Positions 48,382-57,891 are shown, counted from the stretch's first letter. The stretch is 64,000 bases of DNA from Commensalibacter melissae (GCF_009734185.1 NZ_CP046393.1:1881501-1945500); one strand, 5' to 3'. The notes: generated by a model from the sequence alone, not told the origin. Numbers and translations are program-made.

Positions 48382-48457
48382 TGGTGGAGCCAAGGGGAAT
48401 CGAACCCCTGACCTTCTCATTGCGAACGAGATGCTCTCCCAACTGAGCTATAACCCC
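48382..48457 (-). tRNA. tRNA-Ala (anticodon CGC)
   Basis: The minus strand folds into a 76-nt cloverleaf with acceptor GGGGTTA/TGGCTCC, discriminator A and encoded CCA. The G3:U70 pair, the identity element for alanine, is present. The anticodon loop TTCGCAA gives CGC, reading GCG. D-loop AGCTCAGTTGGGAGAGC and T-loop TTCGATT are normal. Confidence 0.94.
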
Positions 48458-48566
48458 CTAAAGTAAAATCTAATTCATTGATACTATTCCTAGAAAAACT
48501 GTCAAGAAAGAATTATATAATTCATACCATAATTTACCATCAGAATCCGTTATCAAGGAATTAGAT

Positions 48567-48869
48567 ATGTTTGAACTATATCAATTACTTCAAACCTTAT
48601 TAAGCCTTTATTCTTTCATCCTGCTTGCCTATTGTATTTTCAGTTTTTTATTTGCACTTAACATCATTAATCCTAACGCACGGGCCGTTTATGTAATCGG
48701 CACTTTCCTAAGCAGGCTTTGCGAACCGATTTTACGACCCATTCAAAGAATTTTACCGGATCTTGGTGGTATAGATATCAGTCCTATCATTGTGTTTTTA
48801 ATTATTGATTATCTTATTCGTCCATTATTGTTTCGTATTTTTTTTAACTTATCAATTTTTACCCATTAA
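48567..48869 (+). CDS. YggT family membrane protein
   Basis: A small inner-membrane protein of 100 residues has two long hydrophobic hairpin regions (about 10-35 and 72-95). The connecting segment is LSRLCEPILRPIQRILPDLGGIDISPIIVFLIIDYL, which carries the family's hallmark EPxLxPxRxxxPxxGGxDxSP pattern. Proteins of this family are linked to cell division or osmotic tolerance in some bacteria, but the molecular role is not settled. AAGGA precedes ATG 48567. Confidence 0.92.
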   Translation: MFELYQLLQTLLSLYSFILLAYCIFSFLFALNIINPNARAVYVIGTFLSRLCEPILRPIQRILPDLGGIDISPIIVFLIIDYLIRPLLFRIFFNLSIFTH

Positions 48870-48964
48870 ATTGAAAAATGCCATTATTCAAAATTAAACA
48901 ATACCCAATAATGAATCATTATCTTTGCTTTTCAAAAACAGCATTTCGTATCAATCTCTTTTAA

Positions 48965-50650
48965 TTACCATGAATGAACTTTATACAGACCCAAATTCAA
49001 TTTTTTTCCAGTCGAATAATTTAATCCTTTGATTTCTCCCAATAAATCGACGGAAATATTATCTTTATCCAAATACTCTTTAAACACTTTCTGATCTTTC
49101 CGATCAACCAAAGCCATTCCACACACCTTATTCTTTTCAAGAAATGCAGCTGTTTTCATCACGTTGATCAGCTGTGTCTCTTTCCCAACTAAAAAAACCA
49201 GACTTGGTTCTGAATAAGAGGCCGAGGCCAAAACCGTTTTCTGACAGGGTTTAAAAAAATGAACAGTTCGTGCGATTTTATAACTTAGCCATTCTGGTTG
49301 TAAAGAAGGAATCAAGATTACGAATAGTTGAATATAAACAATTAGAGCAGCCAATATGGAAAAAAGAGAAGCCCTTTGAACATTTTGTTTGCAGAAACAG
49401 TAAATAACATACCCAATCAGACATAATACAGTGACTGCCCCGATCATTGCGGCATAATACCATTCTCCCGTCATGAAATGTGCCCAGATAACACTTCCAA
49501 CAGCCAGAATGACTCCAACCAAACACCATAAAATCATATAAAAATAAAACAGCCCCTTTCCCAAGAAAGAAATTGGACCATGCCACCTTTCAGAAATTTT
49601 CCATAATGCAGCAGATGTAAGAATTGCAATCGCAGGATATGTAGGCAATACATAATGGGGAAGTTTGGTTGCAATAACCTCAAAGACCATCCAATGGGGA
49701 ATAATCCAACATAACAAAAATTTTACTGATTCAGTTTTTCTTTCCATCCATATAAAAGGTAACGACCATGCCGTAAACAGGGAACCCGGCCAAAATGCAA
49801 TTAGAAAAACCAGAAGATAATACCCTGGTGGTAATCCATGCGCCTGTTGTCCTGACGCAACCTTCCCTAAAAAATTCGTACCAACTGCATTTGTGAAAAA
49901 CTGTCCATGACTTATCAAGGCAATGGCAATACACCAGGGTAGGGCAATCATTACAGAAATTAACCAGCCATAGCCGGGCCTTAATTGTTTCCACCATGAT
50001 TTATCCTTTTGAACCCAGGCTAGAGTCAAGGGAGTCAATAAGGTTGGGATGAGAATAACTGGCCCCTTCAACATCAATCCACACCCAATTGCGCCCCAAT
50101 AGATTGCGGCAATGTGAAAAGGTGATTTTTCCACAGATGAACGGGATAACCACGCTTTTGCAACACTCGTTTGGGCAAGCAAAATGAAAAACAGTAAAGT
50201 CGTATCTATTGTGGCCATACGACCTTCCGCAGTAAGTATTACCGAAACTGCCAGAAAAATACCCGCCAATAAACCAATACATGAATCAAATAATAGACTG
50301 CCTATCCATACAGTCAGTAAAACAGATCCAACCGCAGCAAAGAGGGAAGGAATGCGATATGGCCAAACCTCTTTATGACTGATGGAATATGCCGCCTTTA
50401 CAGAAAACGCTTCCAACCAGTAAATTCCGGCAGGTTGCAGATAACGAGGCTTGTCCTGAAACCGAACATCAACATAATTACCGCTCTCCAGCATTTGAGA
50501 TGTTGCCTGCATATACCGGGCCTCATCCCTATCCAGTGGTGGAAGGCTTGCTCTACCAGGTAAAAACAACACAAAAACAAACAAGGCAAGCCACAAATAA
50601 TGACTTGCCTTCAAACGAAAAGACGGTTCCGAGAGATGAGAAATACTCAT
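48965..50650 (-). CDS. ArnT-like membrane glycosyltransferase (GT83/PMT type)
   Basis: This inner-membrane enzyme of 561 residues transfers a sugar from an undecaprenyl-phosphate donor to a periplasmic acceptor. The first periplasmic loop has the catalytic-site pattern PPLDRDEARYMQATSQMLESG near residue 35. DKPRYLQPAGIYWLEAF and GRMATIDTTLLFF are also typical of ArnT-family lipid A glycosyltransferases. About a dozen hydrophobic helices follow and a small C-terminal soluble domain. It lies 33 bp after a dolichyl-phosphate-type GT2 gene that could make its donor. The sugar and acceptor are unknown. Confidence 0.85.
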   Translation of the reverse strand: MSISHLSEPSFRLKASHYLWLALFVFVLFLPGRASLPPLDRDEARYMQATSQMLESGNYVDVRFQDKPRYLQPAGIYWLEAFSVKAAYSISHKEVWPYRIPSLFAAVGSVLLTVWIGSLLFDSCIGLLAGIFLAVSVILTAEGRMATIDTTLLFFILLAQTSVAKAWLSRSSVEKSPFHIAAIYWGAIGCGLMLKGPVILIPTLLTPLTLAWVQKDKSWWKQLRPGYGWLISVMIALPWCIAIALISHGQFFTNAVGTNFLGKVASGQQAHGLPPGYYLLVFLIAFWPGSLFTAWSLPFIWMERKTESVKFLLCWIIPHWMVFEVIATKLPHYVLPTYPAIAILTSAALWKISERWHGPISFLGKGLFYFYMILWCLVGVILAVGSVIWAHFMTGEWYYAAMIGAVTVLCLIGYVIYCFCKQNVQRASLFSILAALIVYIQLFVILIPSLQPEWLSYKIARTVHFFKPCQKTVLASASYSEPSLVFLVGKETQLINVMKTAAFLEKNKVCGMALVDRKDQKVFKEYLDKDNISVDLLGEIKGLNYSTGKKLNLGLYKVHSW

Positions 50651-50683
50651 GCTTATCCCTTTTTATCTTGATCTGTTTCGGTC

Positions 50684-51409
50684 TTAAGACTTTCTAATAT
50701 TACCAGGCAAATGAATACGATTTAATAACCACATTACCCCCAGTAAATCCCTTATTCCCACAAGGGCACGATTTAAATTGGTATATTTAGAAAATCCATT
50801 CAATCTTTGCCTATGATGGACAGGATAACATAATAGAGGAACGCCATAATGGGCAAATAAAGCCGGTAAAAAACGATGTAACCCTTCAAACTGCGGTAAG
50901 GAAAGAAAATCGTTTTTCATAAACAATTTCATTGGCGCACCCGTATCTGGACAGCCATCATTCAACAAACGGCGTCTTAACCCATTTGCAAACCGCGTTG
51001 CAAACCGACGGGAAAAATTATCATGTCTCTTTAATCTTACCCCTACAACTAACGGGGGTTTTCCTTGATATCGCCGCATTACATTCCACATTGCAACAAT
51101 ATCAATGGGATCATCCTGACCATCCCCATCCAGAGTTGCAATCCATTCCCCCTTTGCAACTTTGATTGCAGTCAATAATGCAGCTGATTTACCGCAACAT
51201 TTGGGATGAGATAAAATAACAAGCCCGGGAAGAATCGTTTTTTTTATTTCGATTAACTGATCCAGCGTATGATCAGTACTTCCATCATTAACAAAAATAA
51301 CTTCACTATCAGGCAACTTAGGCAAAACAGAAGCAATTTCCTGACAGACAGGTAAAATATTATCCGCCTCGTTTAAAACAGCAACTACAATTGAAAGTTT
51401 ATAATTCAT
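50684..51409 (-). CDS. GT2 glycosyltransferase, polyprenyl-phosphate sugar synthase type
   Basis: This 241-residue GT-A enzyme probably loads a nucleotide-sugar onto undecaprenyl phosphate on the cytoplasmic side. It has the opening LSIVVAVLNEADNI, VIFVNDGSTDHT near residue 45, and the metal-binding LDGDGQDDP near residue 95. HHRQRLNGFSKYTNLNRA at the end is typical of DPM1/ArnC-like enzymes. Unlike ArnC (about 320 residues) it lacks long C-terminal membrane helices. Starts at 51409 and 51415 are both possible. It follows atpF by about 20 bp and precedes the ArnT-like gene. Confidence 0.85.
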   Translation of the reverse strand: MNYKLSIVVAVLNEADNILPVCQEIASVLPKLPDSEVIFVNDGSTDHTLDQLIEIKKTILPGLVILSHPKCCGKSAALLTAIKVAKGEWIATLDGDGQDDPIDIVAMWNVMRRYQGKPPLVVGVRLKRHDNFSRRFATRFANGLRRRLLNDGCPDTGAPMKLFMKNDFLSLPQFEGLHRFLPALFAHYGVPLLCYPVHHRQRLNGFSKYTNLNRALVGIRDLLGVMWLLNRIHLPGNIRKS

Positions 51410-51432
51410 GTGCATGAACGAGACGAATAAAA

Positions 51433-51942
51433 TTAGGCATTATATTGATCTTTGGCCAACATCTTGGGAACTTCAGCAATTGCATGATCAATTAAGGACT
51501 TATCTTTTTCCTCAGTCATAACAGATGCAATTACTTCTCTTGCAGCTTTTACAGCAATTTCAGCGGCCTCTTTACGAACAACTGAAATGGCTTCTTGTTC
51601 AGAAGCGGCCATTCTTTGGCGAATAAGCTGTTCATGACGTTCAGCCGCAAATTCTGCATCCTTTTTTGCTTTGGCAGCAATACGGGCTGCAATTTCTTTG
51701 GAATTTTGCAACATTCTCTCTGCCTCTTCTTTGGCAGCCTCATGCTCTTTTCTGGCATTCGTATATATTTCTTCAGCTTCCCGACGCAAACGGCTGGCCT
51801 CTTCCAGTGCCGCCTGTATCTGTGCAGACCGTTTATCCATCATTGCAGCCAAGGGACGCCAAATCTTTTTACCAAACAGGACAAAGAATAAAATAAATGC
51901 AATAGCAGCCCAAAAACGTGGTTCTTGTAAAAAAAGCATCAT
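51433..51942 (-). CDS. atpF: ATP synthase F0 subunit b
   Basis: Subunit b forms part of the peripheral stalk holding F1 to F0. The 169-residue protein has one N-terminal membrane helix (FWAAIAFILFFVLFGKKIW) and then a long charged coiled coil rich in Ala, Glu, Lys and Arg (LEEASRLRREAEEIYTNARKE). It follows the related b' subunit by 15 bp. Two different b-type subunits are usual for alphaproteobacteria. Confidence 0.94.
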   Translation of the reverse strand: MMLFLQEPRFWAAIAFILFFVLFGKKIWRPLAAMMDKRSAQIQAALEEASRLRREAEEIYTNARKEHEAAKEEAERMLQNSKEIAARIAAKAKKDAEFAAERHEQLIRQRMAASEQEAISVVRKEAAEIAVKAAREVIASVMTEEKDKSLIDHAIAEVPKMLAKDQYNA

Positions 51943-51957
51943 ACTCTCTCTGCTTGT

Positions 51958-52569
51958 TTAATGTGAAGACGAAGGGACAAATTGTCTGATCTTTTGATCA
52001 ATAACGCCGCTATCTATCTCTTCATTCAGCATTTTCTTCACCAAAAGATACGCAACCTCTTTTGACATTTGATCAACCTGGGTCAGGGCTTTATTTCGAG
52101 CTTCAATGATGCGTTTTTCAGTATTCTTCATTTCCTGATCAAGCTTACCTTGCAATTCCTGCATTTTTTTTGCAGAATCTGCTTTGGTTTCCTGTAAAAT
52201 AGCATCAACATGTCTTTGCGCTTCCAAGGCGGCATCATGACGTGTTTTATTTAATGCAGCGACAGCTTTATCAGCCTGTGCCTTAGCCTGACGTGCGGAA
52301 TTCAAGTCTTGATCAATTTTTGAACGACGATGGGAAATGACATTTTCAACCTGAGGAATTGAAAAATATTTCACCACCAGAAATAAACAAAAGAAAATAA
52401 TCAATACCCAAAAAAATTGACCCATTACCAATGGGTTTTTAAAGTCCATCTGGGGCATGCCAGCAGCTCTGGCATTCGTAGCAAAAACAGGTGCCAGCAA
52501 CAGGCTTGCACATCCACCCGCCACGAGAGACGCCGCCAGACGGGTAAAAAAGACTGAAAAGCGTCTCAT
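51958..52569 (-). CDS. atpG: ATP synthase F0 subunit b'
   Basis: This is the second, diverged b-type stalk subunit, 203 residues long. It starts with an extended hydrophobic signal-like stretch to about residue 37 (ARAAGMPQMDF). A membrane helix follows (FFWVLIIFFCLFLVVKYFSIP), then a long coiled coil (SKIDQDLNSARQAKAQADKAV). The N-terminal extension is common among alphaproteobacterial b' subunits. It lies between atpE and atpF on the same strand. Confidence 0.92.
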   Translation of the reverse strand: MRRFSVFFTRLAASLVAGGCASLLLAPVFATNARAAGMPQMDFKNPLVMGQFFWVLIIFFCLFLVVKYFSIPQVENVISHRRSKIDQDLNSARQAKAQADKAVAALNKTRHDAALEAQRHVDAILQETKADSAKKMQELQGKLDQEMKNTEKRIIEARNKALTQVDQMSKEVAYLLVKKMLNEEIDSGVIDQKIRQFVPSSSH

Positions 52570-52582
52570 ATAAAAGAACCCT

Positions 52583-52816
52583 TTACATGAACAGAATAAG
52601 AAAGGCGATTAGGAGTGCGTAAAGGGCAACAGCTTCTGTGAGAGCAAAACCCAACATTCCCAAACCAAATACATGGGAACGGGAAGCTGGATTGCGAGCA
52701 ATACTGCTTACCAGAGTTGCAAAAATATTACCAATACCAATACCAACACCGGAAAGAGCGATAACAGCGAGGCCGGCACCAATCTGTTTTGCAGCCAAAA
52801 GAAGCGAATGATCCAT
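52583..52816 (-). CDS. atpE: ATP synthase F0 subunit c
   Basis: Subunit c forms the rotating proton-carrying ring. The 77-residue hairpin has two membrane helices joined by the polar loop IARNPASR (about 40-47), and the essential carboxylate is the glutamate in [13 protein letters not shown] near residue 61. The glycine-rich first helix (GVGIGIGN) is normal. No sodium-binding glutamine-serine pattern was recognised, so proton coupling is assumed. AAGGA precedes the ATG. Confidence 0.97.
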   Translation of the reverse strand: MDHSLLLAAKQIGAGLAVIALSGVGIGIGNIFATLVSSIARNPASRSHVFGLGMLGFALTEAVALYALLIAFLILFM

Positions 52817-52861
52817 TTGTTTTTTCCTTGTTATTAAAAATAAAGTAAACGAAACCCAAAG

Positions 52862-53614
52862 TTAATGATGAACGGCTTCTTGTAAATACATACAGGTAAG
52901 GATTGTAAATACATAAGCTTGCAATGCACCAACCAATAGTTCAAGGGCAAATAAGGCTATATTGAGTAAAATAGGAAATATACCTAAAAAACCGCCAACA
53001 GCCAATCCCAATCCAGCAGCCAACATAATCGTGAAAGCAGCAAACATTTCCAACATGACGTGACCAGCAACCATATTCGCAAACAAACGAATAGACAGGC
53101 TGACAGGTCTCGACAAATAGGACAGGATTTCAATGGGCACCAATAACGGGGCCATTAAAATTGGCGCTCCAGCAGGCATGAAATGGGCAAAAAATTTCAG
53201 TCCCTGATTTTTGAGGGAAACAATGATTGCCAAGACAAATACCATCAAGGCCAAGCTTACCGTTACAACGATATGACTGGTAAAAGCGAAAGAAAAAGGC
53301 AAAAGCCCAAGATAATTCCCCGTCAGGATGAAGAAAAACAATGCGAATATAAATGGGAAAAACCCTTTGCCCTTTTCACCCATGGTTCCCACAGCCATAC
53401 TATATACAAATTCATATAGTATCTCTGTTGCCGCCTGATAACGACCGGGAACCACTGCCTTACGACGCATGCCAAAATAAATAGCGACCGGGACAATTAC
53501 TGCTGCAATCACCATCATTAATTCTGACTGGCTGAAACGGATTGTTTCACCCAAGGTTCCAAAAACTGGATGCAACTCAAATTGACCGAGCGCGTCTATA
53601 TTATGACCGGCCAC
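52862..53614 (-). CDS. atpB: ATP synthase F0 subunit a
   Basis: Subunit a forms the proton half-channels beside the c ring. The 250-residue membrane protein contains the invariant arginine in SIRLFANMVAGHVMLE near residue 177, the GNYLGLLPF segment and the C-terminal LLVGALQAYVFTILTCMYLQEA helix. The start is GTG 53614 with GGGAG upstream. It is the second gene of atpI-atpB-atpE-atpG-atpF, which lacks the F1 genes, as expected in alphaproteobacteria. Confidence 0.96.
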   Translation of the reverse strand: MAGHNIDALGQFELHPVFGTLGETIRFSQSELMMVIAAVIVPVAIYFGMRRKAVVPGRYQAATEILYEFVYSMAVGTMGEKGKGFFPFIFALFFFILTGNYLGLLPFSFAFTSHIVVTVSLALMVFVLAIIVSLKNQGLKFFAHFMPAGAPILMAPLLVPIEILSYLSRPVSLSIRLFANMVAGHVMLEMFAAFTIMLAAGLGLAVGGFLGIFPILLNIALFALELLVGALQAYVFTILTCMYLQEAVHH

Positions 53615-53657
53615 TAATTTTCTCCCAATATAAACCGAATCTTACCAAAAATAGCAT

Positions 53658-53969
53658 TTATTTTAACCTTATATCATTAGGTTTAACAAGATGCCAGATA
53701 TTAAAAATGCCCGCAATCATTCCTAAAACTGAAAATATAAGAATAAAAACTGGTTTTGTTGATAACCAATAATCCAATCCATATCCTATTACAAGACCGA
53801 CAATAAAGGCAGATACTACTTCTACACCAGCACGACAGGCAAAAAACCAAGGATTAGCACCATATTCTGTTTTTTTTTCTCGTTTTTTTGAAGAGCGTGG
53901 ATTTAATCGATCTTCAAAACTATTCAATTTCTGATCAAAGGCATCAAACTGATTCTTTTCCTGATTCAT
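53658..53969 (-). CDS. atpI: ATP synthase accessory protein AtpI
   Basis: AtpI helps assemble the c ring or supplies ions in some species. The 103-residue product has a charged N-terminal part (about 1-40) and two membrane helices (AGVEVVSAFIVGLVIGYGLDYWL and FILIFSVLGMIAGIFNIW), the typical AtpI/gene 1 topology. I use ATG 53969; a longer in-frame version starting at 54026 would add 19 residues without family similarity. It precedes atpB. Confidence 0.88.
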   Translation of the reverse strand: MNQEKNQFDAFDQKLNSFEDRLNPRSSKKREKKTEYGANPWFFACRAGVEVVSAFIVGLVIGYGLDYWLSTKPVFILIFSVLGMIAGIFNIWHLVKPNDIRLK

Positions 53970-54045
53970 TGTTATAGCTTCAAACCTCCAAACTGAGATC
54001 AATAACTGATCCAAACACTTCTTCAAAAATCAATTTCAAAGAAAA

Positions 54046-54810
54046 TTACTGCGGAATATAATCATACGATGGACTTCCTGCAGGGGCACCAGCTGGTGGA
54101 ACATTAAATTGCGACAATTCTACCATGGTATTTTCCGTCTTACCGATTATCCTTGCCTGTAACGCTTTACCCAGAGAATTGACATTTCCCATCCCGCTAA
54201 CATAAATTTTCTGACCTACACTCAAAATAAAATCAAGTTTTTTAATATCGGAAGAGCGAATATAAATAACTGTTCCATCCTTTAAAACAACACCCATTTT
54301 ATCACCTTGCAAATTATACAAAACTTGCTTGATTGTACCATTTACAGACAAATCTGGTCCAGTAATAGGTACAGGTGAAAAGTTTGCCTCGGGACTATCC
54401 TCCTCAATCTGTTCTCCACGTTGATTGATAATCTCAAAAGCCTGGACAAAAGGTAATGAATAAGCTTTCAACCCACGAATCACCACGTCCTGACCCGGAT
54501 GAACAAAGGATTTCACAATTTCCCCAAACATTGTGGAAAACATGATTTGCGTTCCATCCGTCAATAACAATCCACCCAAATTGCCATAAGGGGTAGGAAG
54601 ATATTGTGCAACATTTCCCTTAACAACAGGCAATACTGAAAAATCCAGAACAGTTTTTGCAACCCGATTATTTTTCTGAACCGGATCAACCTTCCGCATA
54701 TGATGTATATTTCCATTTTCTGGCCTGGCCTGGCTTTCTGACAGATTGGCATTAACAAAGACAGAACTTACCAAAAAACAGCCGGCTAATTTCCATTGAT
54801 TGTTTTTCAT
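54046..54810 (-). CDS. Exported hypothetical protein with duplicated domain
   Basis: I do not recognise a named family. The 254-residue protein has an N-terminal signal-like segment (LAGCFLVSSVFVNANLSES). Two similar domains follow, one from KGNVAQYLPTPYGNLGG onward and one from NGTIKQVLYNLQGDKMG onward. Both share a G-x-[VI]-x-x-x-L...G[LV][LV]L-x-DGT-x-I...GQ-x-[VI]-x-[VI]-x-G pattern suggestive of small beta-barrel (OB-like) folds. The tail is proline/alanine rich. It lies 76 bp ahead of atpI on the same strand, so it may share its transcript. Confidence 0.7.
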   Translation of the reverse strand: MKNNQWKLAGCFLVSSVFVNANLSESQARPENGNIHHMRKVDPVQKNNRVAKTVLDFSVLPVVKGNVAQYLPTPYGNLGGLLLTDGTQIMFSTMFGEIVKSFVHPGQDVVIRGLKAYSLPFVQAFEIINQRGEQIEEDSPEANFSPVPITGPDLSVNGTIKQVLYNLQGDKMGVVLKDGTVIYIRSSDIKKLDFILSVGQKIYVSGMGNVNSLGKALQARIIGKTENTMVELSQFNVPPAGAPAGSPSYDYIPQ

Positions 54811-54955
54811 AAACGACCACAAACCTAAATAAATCTAATAAATTTAATACGAATATACACATATTTATGGTTTTCTGTAATTATATACTGTTTACTTCAA
54901 AATGAGAAACAATCAATTTTTTTATAATGATATCCTTTTTTAGACCGAGACACAT

Positions 54956-56449
54956 GTGCATACCTCTTCTGTAACCATCCATCCTTTCAGGGAGAAAAAT
55001 AGAGCTTTCTCCGTTGTCCTTTTCATCGAATTATGGGAGCGCTTTGGCTATTACGGTATGCAAAGCATTTTAGTGCTGTTCCTCATTAACAGAATGCATT
55101 TCAATGATCAGAATGCCAATCTTCTAATCGGTGCATTTTCAGCGATGACTTATGCCGCACCAGTACTTGGGGGATGGATTGGCGATAAAATCATTGGAAA
55201 CAGAAGAGCGATGCTTTATGGCAGCATAATTCTTGCAATGGGCTATCTTTTATTGGCAGAGGCAACCCATGATACAGCCATTCTATATCTTACCATGGCT
55301 GTCATCAGTACAGGAAACGGTCTTTTTAAACCCAATGCGGCAACGCTGGTTCGACGCATTTATGATCAAAACGATGATCAACTGGACATTGCCTTTACCC
55401 TTTATTATATGGCAGTCAATGTTGGCTCGACCGTTTCCATGCTTCTCTGTCCAATTCTTAAAGACTATTATGGATGGTCCGCTGCCTTTATCACTTGTTT
55501 CATAGGACTTGTCCTTGGCATTCTCAATTATTTTGCCACACATAAAAGATTAAATCCCTATTTGCCCAAAAAAGATCAGGATCCATTATCCTGGCCGGTT
55601 CAAGGTCTGATTTTTCTAGGGATTGTCACCTTTATTTCCGGAATGACCTTTCTGATTCAATCGGCAACCTTGATTGCTGCATGTATGTGGGCTGCGGCTA
55701 TACTGATCTTTCTTTTATGGATTATCATGTATTACAGGATTGATTCATCAAATCGTTATGGTCTAAAAATAATGTATATCCTAACTCTGGAAGGAATGCT
55801 TTACTTTATTTTCTATCAACAAATGTCAACATCTTTGACCTTGTTCGCGCAACGGAATATAAATCCCGCTTTTTATATCGGATCATATCATCTTTTCAAT
55901 TGGTCTTCGGGACAGTTTCAGGCGCTCAATCCCATTGCGATTATCCTTCTCAGCCCCATTCTGGCAAAACTATATGACTATATAAACAGGCAATCATATG
56001 ATATTTCCATTGCCACAAAATTCATTACCGGTTTCAGTTTTGTCGCCTTCGCCTTTGGTATTTGGTGGTTTGCCTGTTTTAGAAGCACAACTCCACAATT
56101 ATCCTCCTGGGTTATGATATATGGTTATTTTTTCCTTTCTCTGGGAGAACTTTTAACCAGTGGTCTCGGTTTGGCAGTCATTGCCCGCTATGTCCCGGCA
56201 TCCATGAATGGGTTTATGACCGGATCTTATTTCATGGCTTCAGGTATCTCCCTTTACATAGGCAGTAAAATCGCAAATCTTGCAGCCTCAAAAAATATCA
56301 ATACAGCAACTGATCATCTTACACTTCAATTATATCAAAATTTATTTTTAAATCTTTTTATCGCTGCCATTATTGTCTTGATTTTGCTGGTTGTTTTATA
56401 TCCCCTTATTCAAAAATGGGATCGTAATTTTAAAACCAATCAAATATGA
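54956..56449 (+). CDS. POT/PTR-family proton-coupled di/tripeptide transporter
   Basis: This inner-membrane importer of 497 residues has the diagnostic proton-coupling motif ELWERFGYYGMQSILVLFL near residue 26 and about 14 hydrophobic helices. LGGWIGDKIIGNRRAMLYG is the usual MFS loop 2-3, and NVGSTVSMLLCP and the later SLGELLTSGLGLAVI are typical of DtpA-like peptide permeases. The start is GTG 54956; a stop codon lies in frame at 54941 so no longer form exists. It stands alone and converges on the MATE gene. Confidence 0.93.
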   Translation: MHTSSVTIHPFREKNRAFSVVLFIELWERFGYYGMQSILVLFLINRMHFNDQNANLLIGAFSAMTYAAPVLGGWIGDKIIGNRRAMLYGSIILAMGYLLLAEATHDTAILYLTMAVISTGNGLFKPNAATLVRRIYDQNDDQLDIAFTLYYMAVNVGSTVSMLLCPILKDYYGWSAAFITCFIGLVLGILNYFATHKRLNPYLPKKDQDPLSWPVQGLIFLGIVTFISGMTFLIQSATLIAACMWAAAILIFLLWIIMYYRIDSSNRYGLKIMYILTLEGMLYFIFYQQMSTSLTLFAQRNINPAFYIGSYHLFNWSSGQFQALNPIAIILLSPILAKLYDYINRQSYDISIATKFITGFSFVAFAFGIWWFACFRSTTPQLSSWVMIYGYFFLSLGELLTSGLGLAVIARYVPASMNGFMTGSYFMASGISLYIGSKIANLAASKNINTATDHLTLQLYQNLFLNLFIAAIIVLILLVVLYPLIQKWDRNFKTNQI

Positions 56450-56458
56450 AATGAGATT

Positions 56459-57820
56459 TCATTGATACGAAACCATGTTTATTTTAATATTACGCAAGAC
56501 ATAAAAAGCGCATAAAACCGCAAAAAATCCAAAAGGCATAACCCCAATTGCCTGACCAACCAATATTCCTTTCGGGCCATAGGTTGCACCAAACCAGACA
56601 AAGGGAATTGTCCCCAACGTGGCTCTACCCCAATTAAACAGGGTCGACAATAAGGGATATCCCAAATTGTTAAAAGCCGTATTGGAAACAAATAACATCC
56701 CCAAAAATAAATTGCTTAAAATAACCCAGTGACAAAATAACCGCATCAGTTCAATACCTGCCGCCTTTAACGCAAACATTTTGACGATCCATTCCTCTCC
56801 GACAAAAAAAAGGATCCATGCACATAAAACACATAAACATACCAATTTTAGCGAGACCATCAAAGTTTCACACATCCGATCCCTAAACCCGGCACCGAAG
56901 TTTTGCGAAATAATCGGCCCCACCGAACCTGTCAAAGCAAATACAAACGCAAATGCTACAGGAACGATACGATCAATCGCGGTTTGTCCCGCAATTGCAT
57001 CGCTTCCAAAAGATGCCATTGTTTTGATAACAAAAGTGTTTCCTGCTGGTGTCGCTAGATTGGTTAAAATCGCAGGAAATGCAATTACAAAAACAGGATA
57101 AGAATCAGAAAAGATCTTTTTCCAAACTGGCTTATGAATTAATTGATACTTCCTCAAACTATAAAAACCAAAAACGGCAACAGCCGCTCGTGAAAAAACG
57201 GTACTTACTGCCGCTCCTTCCAATCCCCAACCAAAATATAAAATGAACAAAGGATCCAAAACCGCCGTAACCAGGGCTCCTGCAATTGTGATATACATGG
57301 ATCCTTTTGCATCACCCACCGCCCTTAACAATCCAGACAATGCCATTCCCAACCCTATAAAACATAAAAAAGGGGAAGTAATAGCTATAAACTGACCGGC
57401 TTGTTCAAGCACTAAATCCTGTGCCCCTAACAAAGATAAAATTGGATATCGGAAAACCATGATCGCAATACCAATTACAATCATAATTACCGTCATCAAT
57501 AATAAAAACGAATTTATAATCTGACCTGCCAAATCATGTTTTTTGGCCCCAATCAGCCGTGCAGTCACGACCGTGATTCCAATAGACATACCAATACAGA
57601 TCGCCACCTGCAAAAAGTTAATTACATTGGCAAAACCAATAGCTGCCGTGTAACGTGTATCCCCCAATCTGGAAATATAAAAAAGATTCAGAAAATCAAC
57701 CAGAAAAACAGCCATTAACCCAATTGTTCCGGTTCCGGCCATAACGATCACATGCCGCATAATAGACCCTTCACAAAAACGGGGTTTATGTATTGATGGA
57801 TCTTTGGCAGAAATTATCAT
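56459..57820 (-). CDS. MATE-family efflux transporter
   Basis: A 453-residue inner-membrane protein has 12 hydrophobic helices in two six-helix halves. FLVDFLNLFYISRLGDTRYTAAIGFAN near residue 40 is the typical first-helix MATE pattern, and GLGMALSGLLRAVGDAKGSMY and the QTAIDRIVPVAFAFVFALTGSVGPIISQNFGAG segment fit the two halves. Such exporters use sodium or proton gradients to expel cationic drugs. The substrate is not evident. It converges on the POT gene with nine bases between them. Confidence 0.9.
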   Translation of the reverse strand: MIISAKDPSIHKPRFCEGSIMRHVIVMAGTGTIGLMAVFLVDFLNLFYISRLGDTRYTAAIGFANVINFLQVAICIGMSIGITVVTARLIGAKKHDLAGQIINSFLLLMTVIMIVIGIAIMVFRYPILSLLGAQDLVLEQAGQFIAITSPFLCFIGLGMALSGLLRAVGDAKGSMYITIAGALVTAVLDPLFILYFGWGLEGAAVSTVFSRAAVAVFGFYSLRKYQLIHKPVWKKIFSDSYPVFVIAFPAILTNLATPAGNTFVIKTMASFGSDAIAGQTAIDRIVPVAFAFVFALTGSVGPIISQNFGAGFRDRMCETLMVSLKLVCLCVLCAWILFFVGEEWIVKMFALKAAGIELMRLFCHWVILSNLFLGMLFVSNTAFNNLGYPLLSTLFNWGRATLGTIPFVWFGATYGPKGILVGQAIGVMPFGFFAVLCAFYVLRNIKINMVSYQ

Positions 57821-57891
57821 AATAAATCACGGTCTTAATTTTAAAGAAATAATAGAAACTTTTACACACAGATCATTGATTCATAAATCTT

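Noticed and set aside
48908-48922. ATAATG/CATTAT hairpin between yggT and the ArnT-like gene
   Set aside because: It is short and AT-only apart from one G:C pair, with no T run; it is expected by chance in this base composition.
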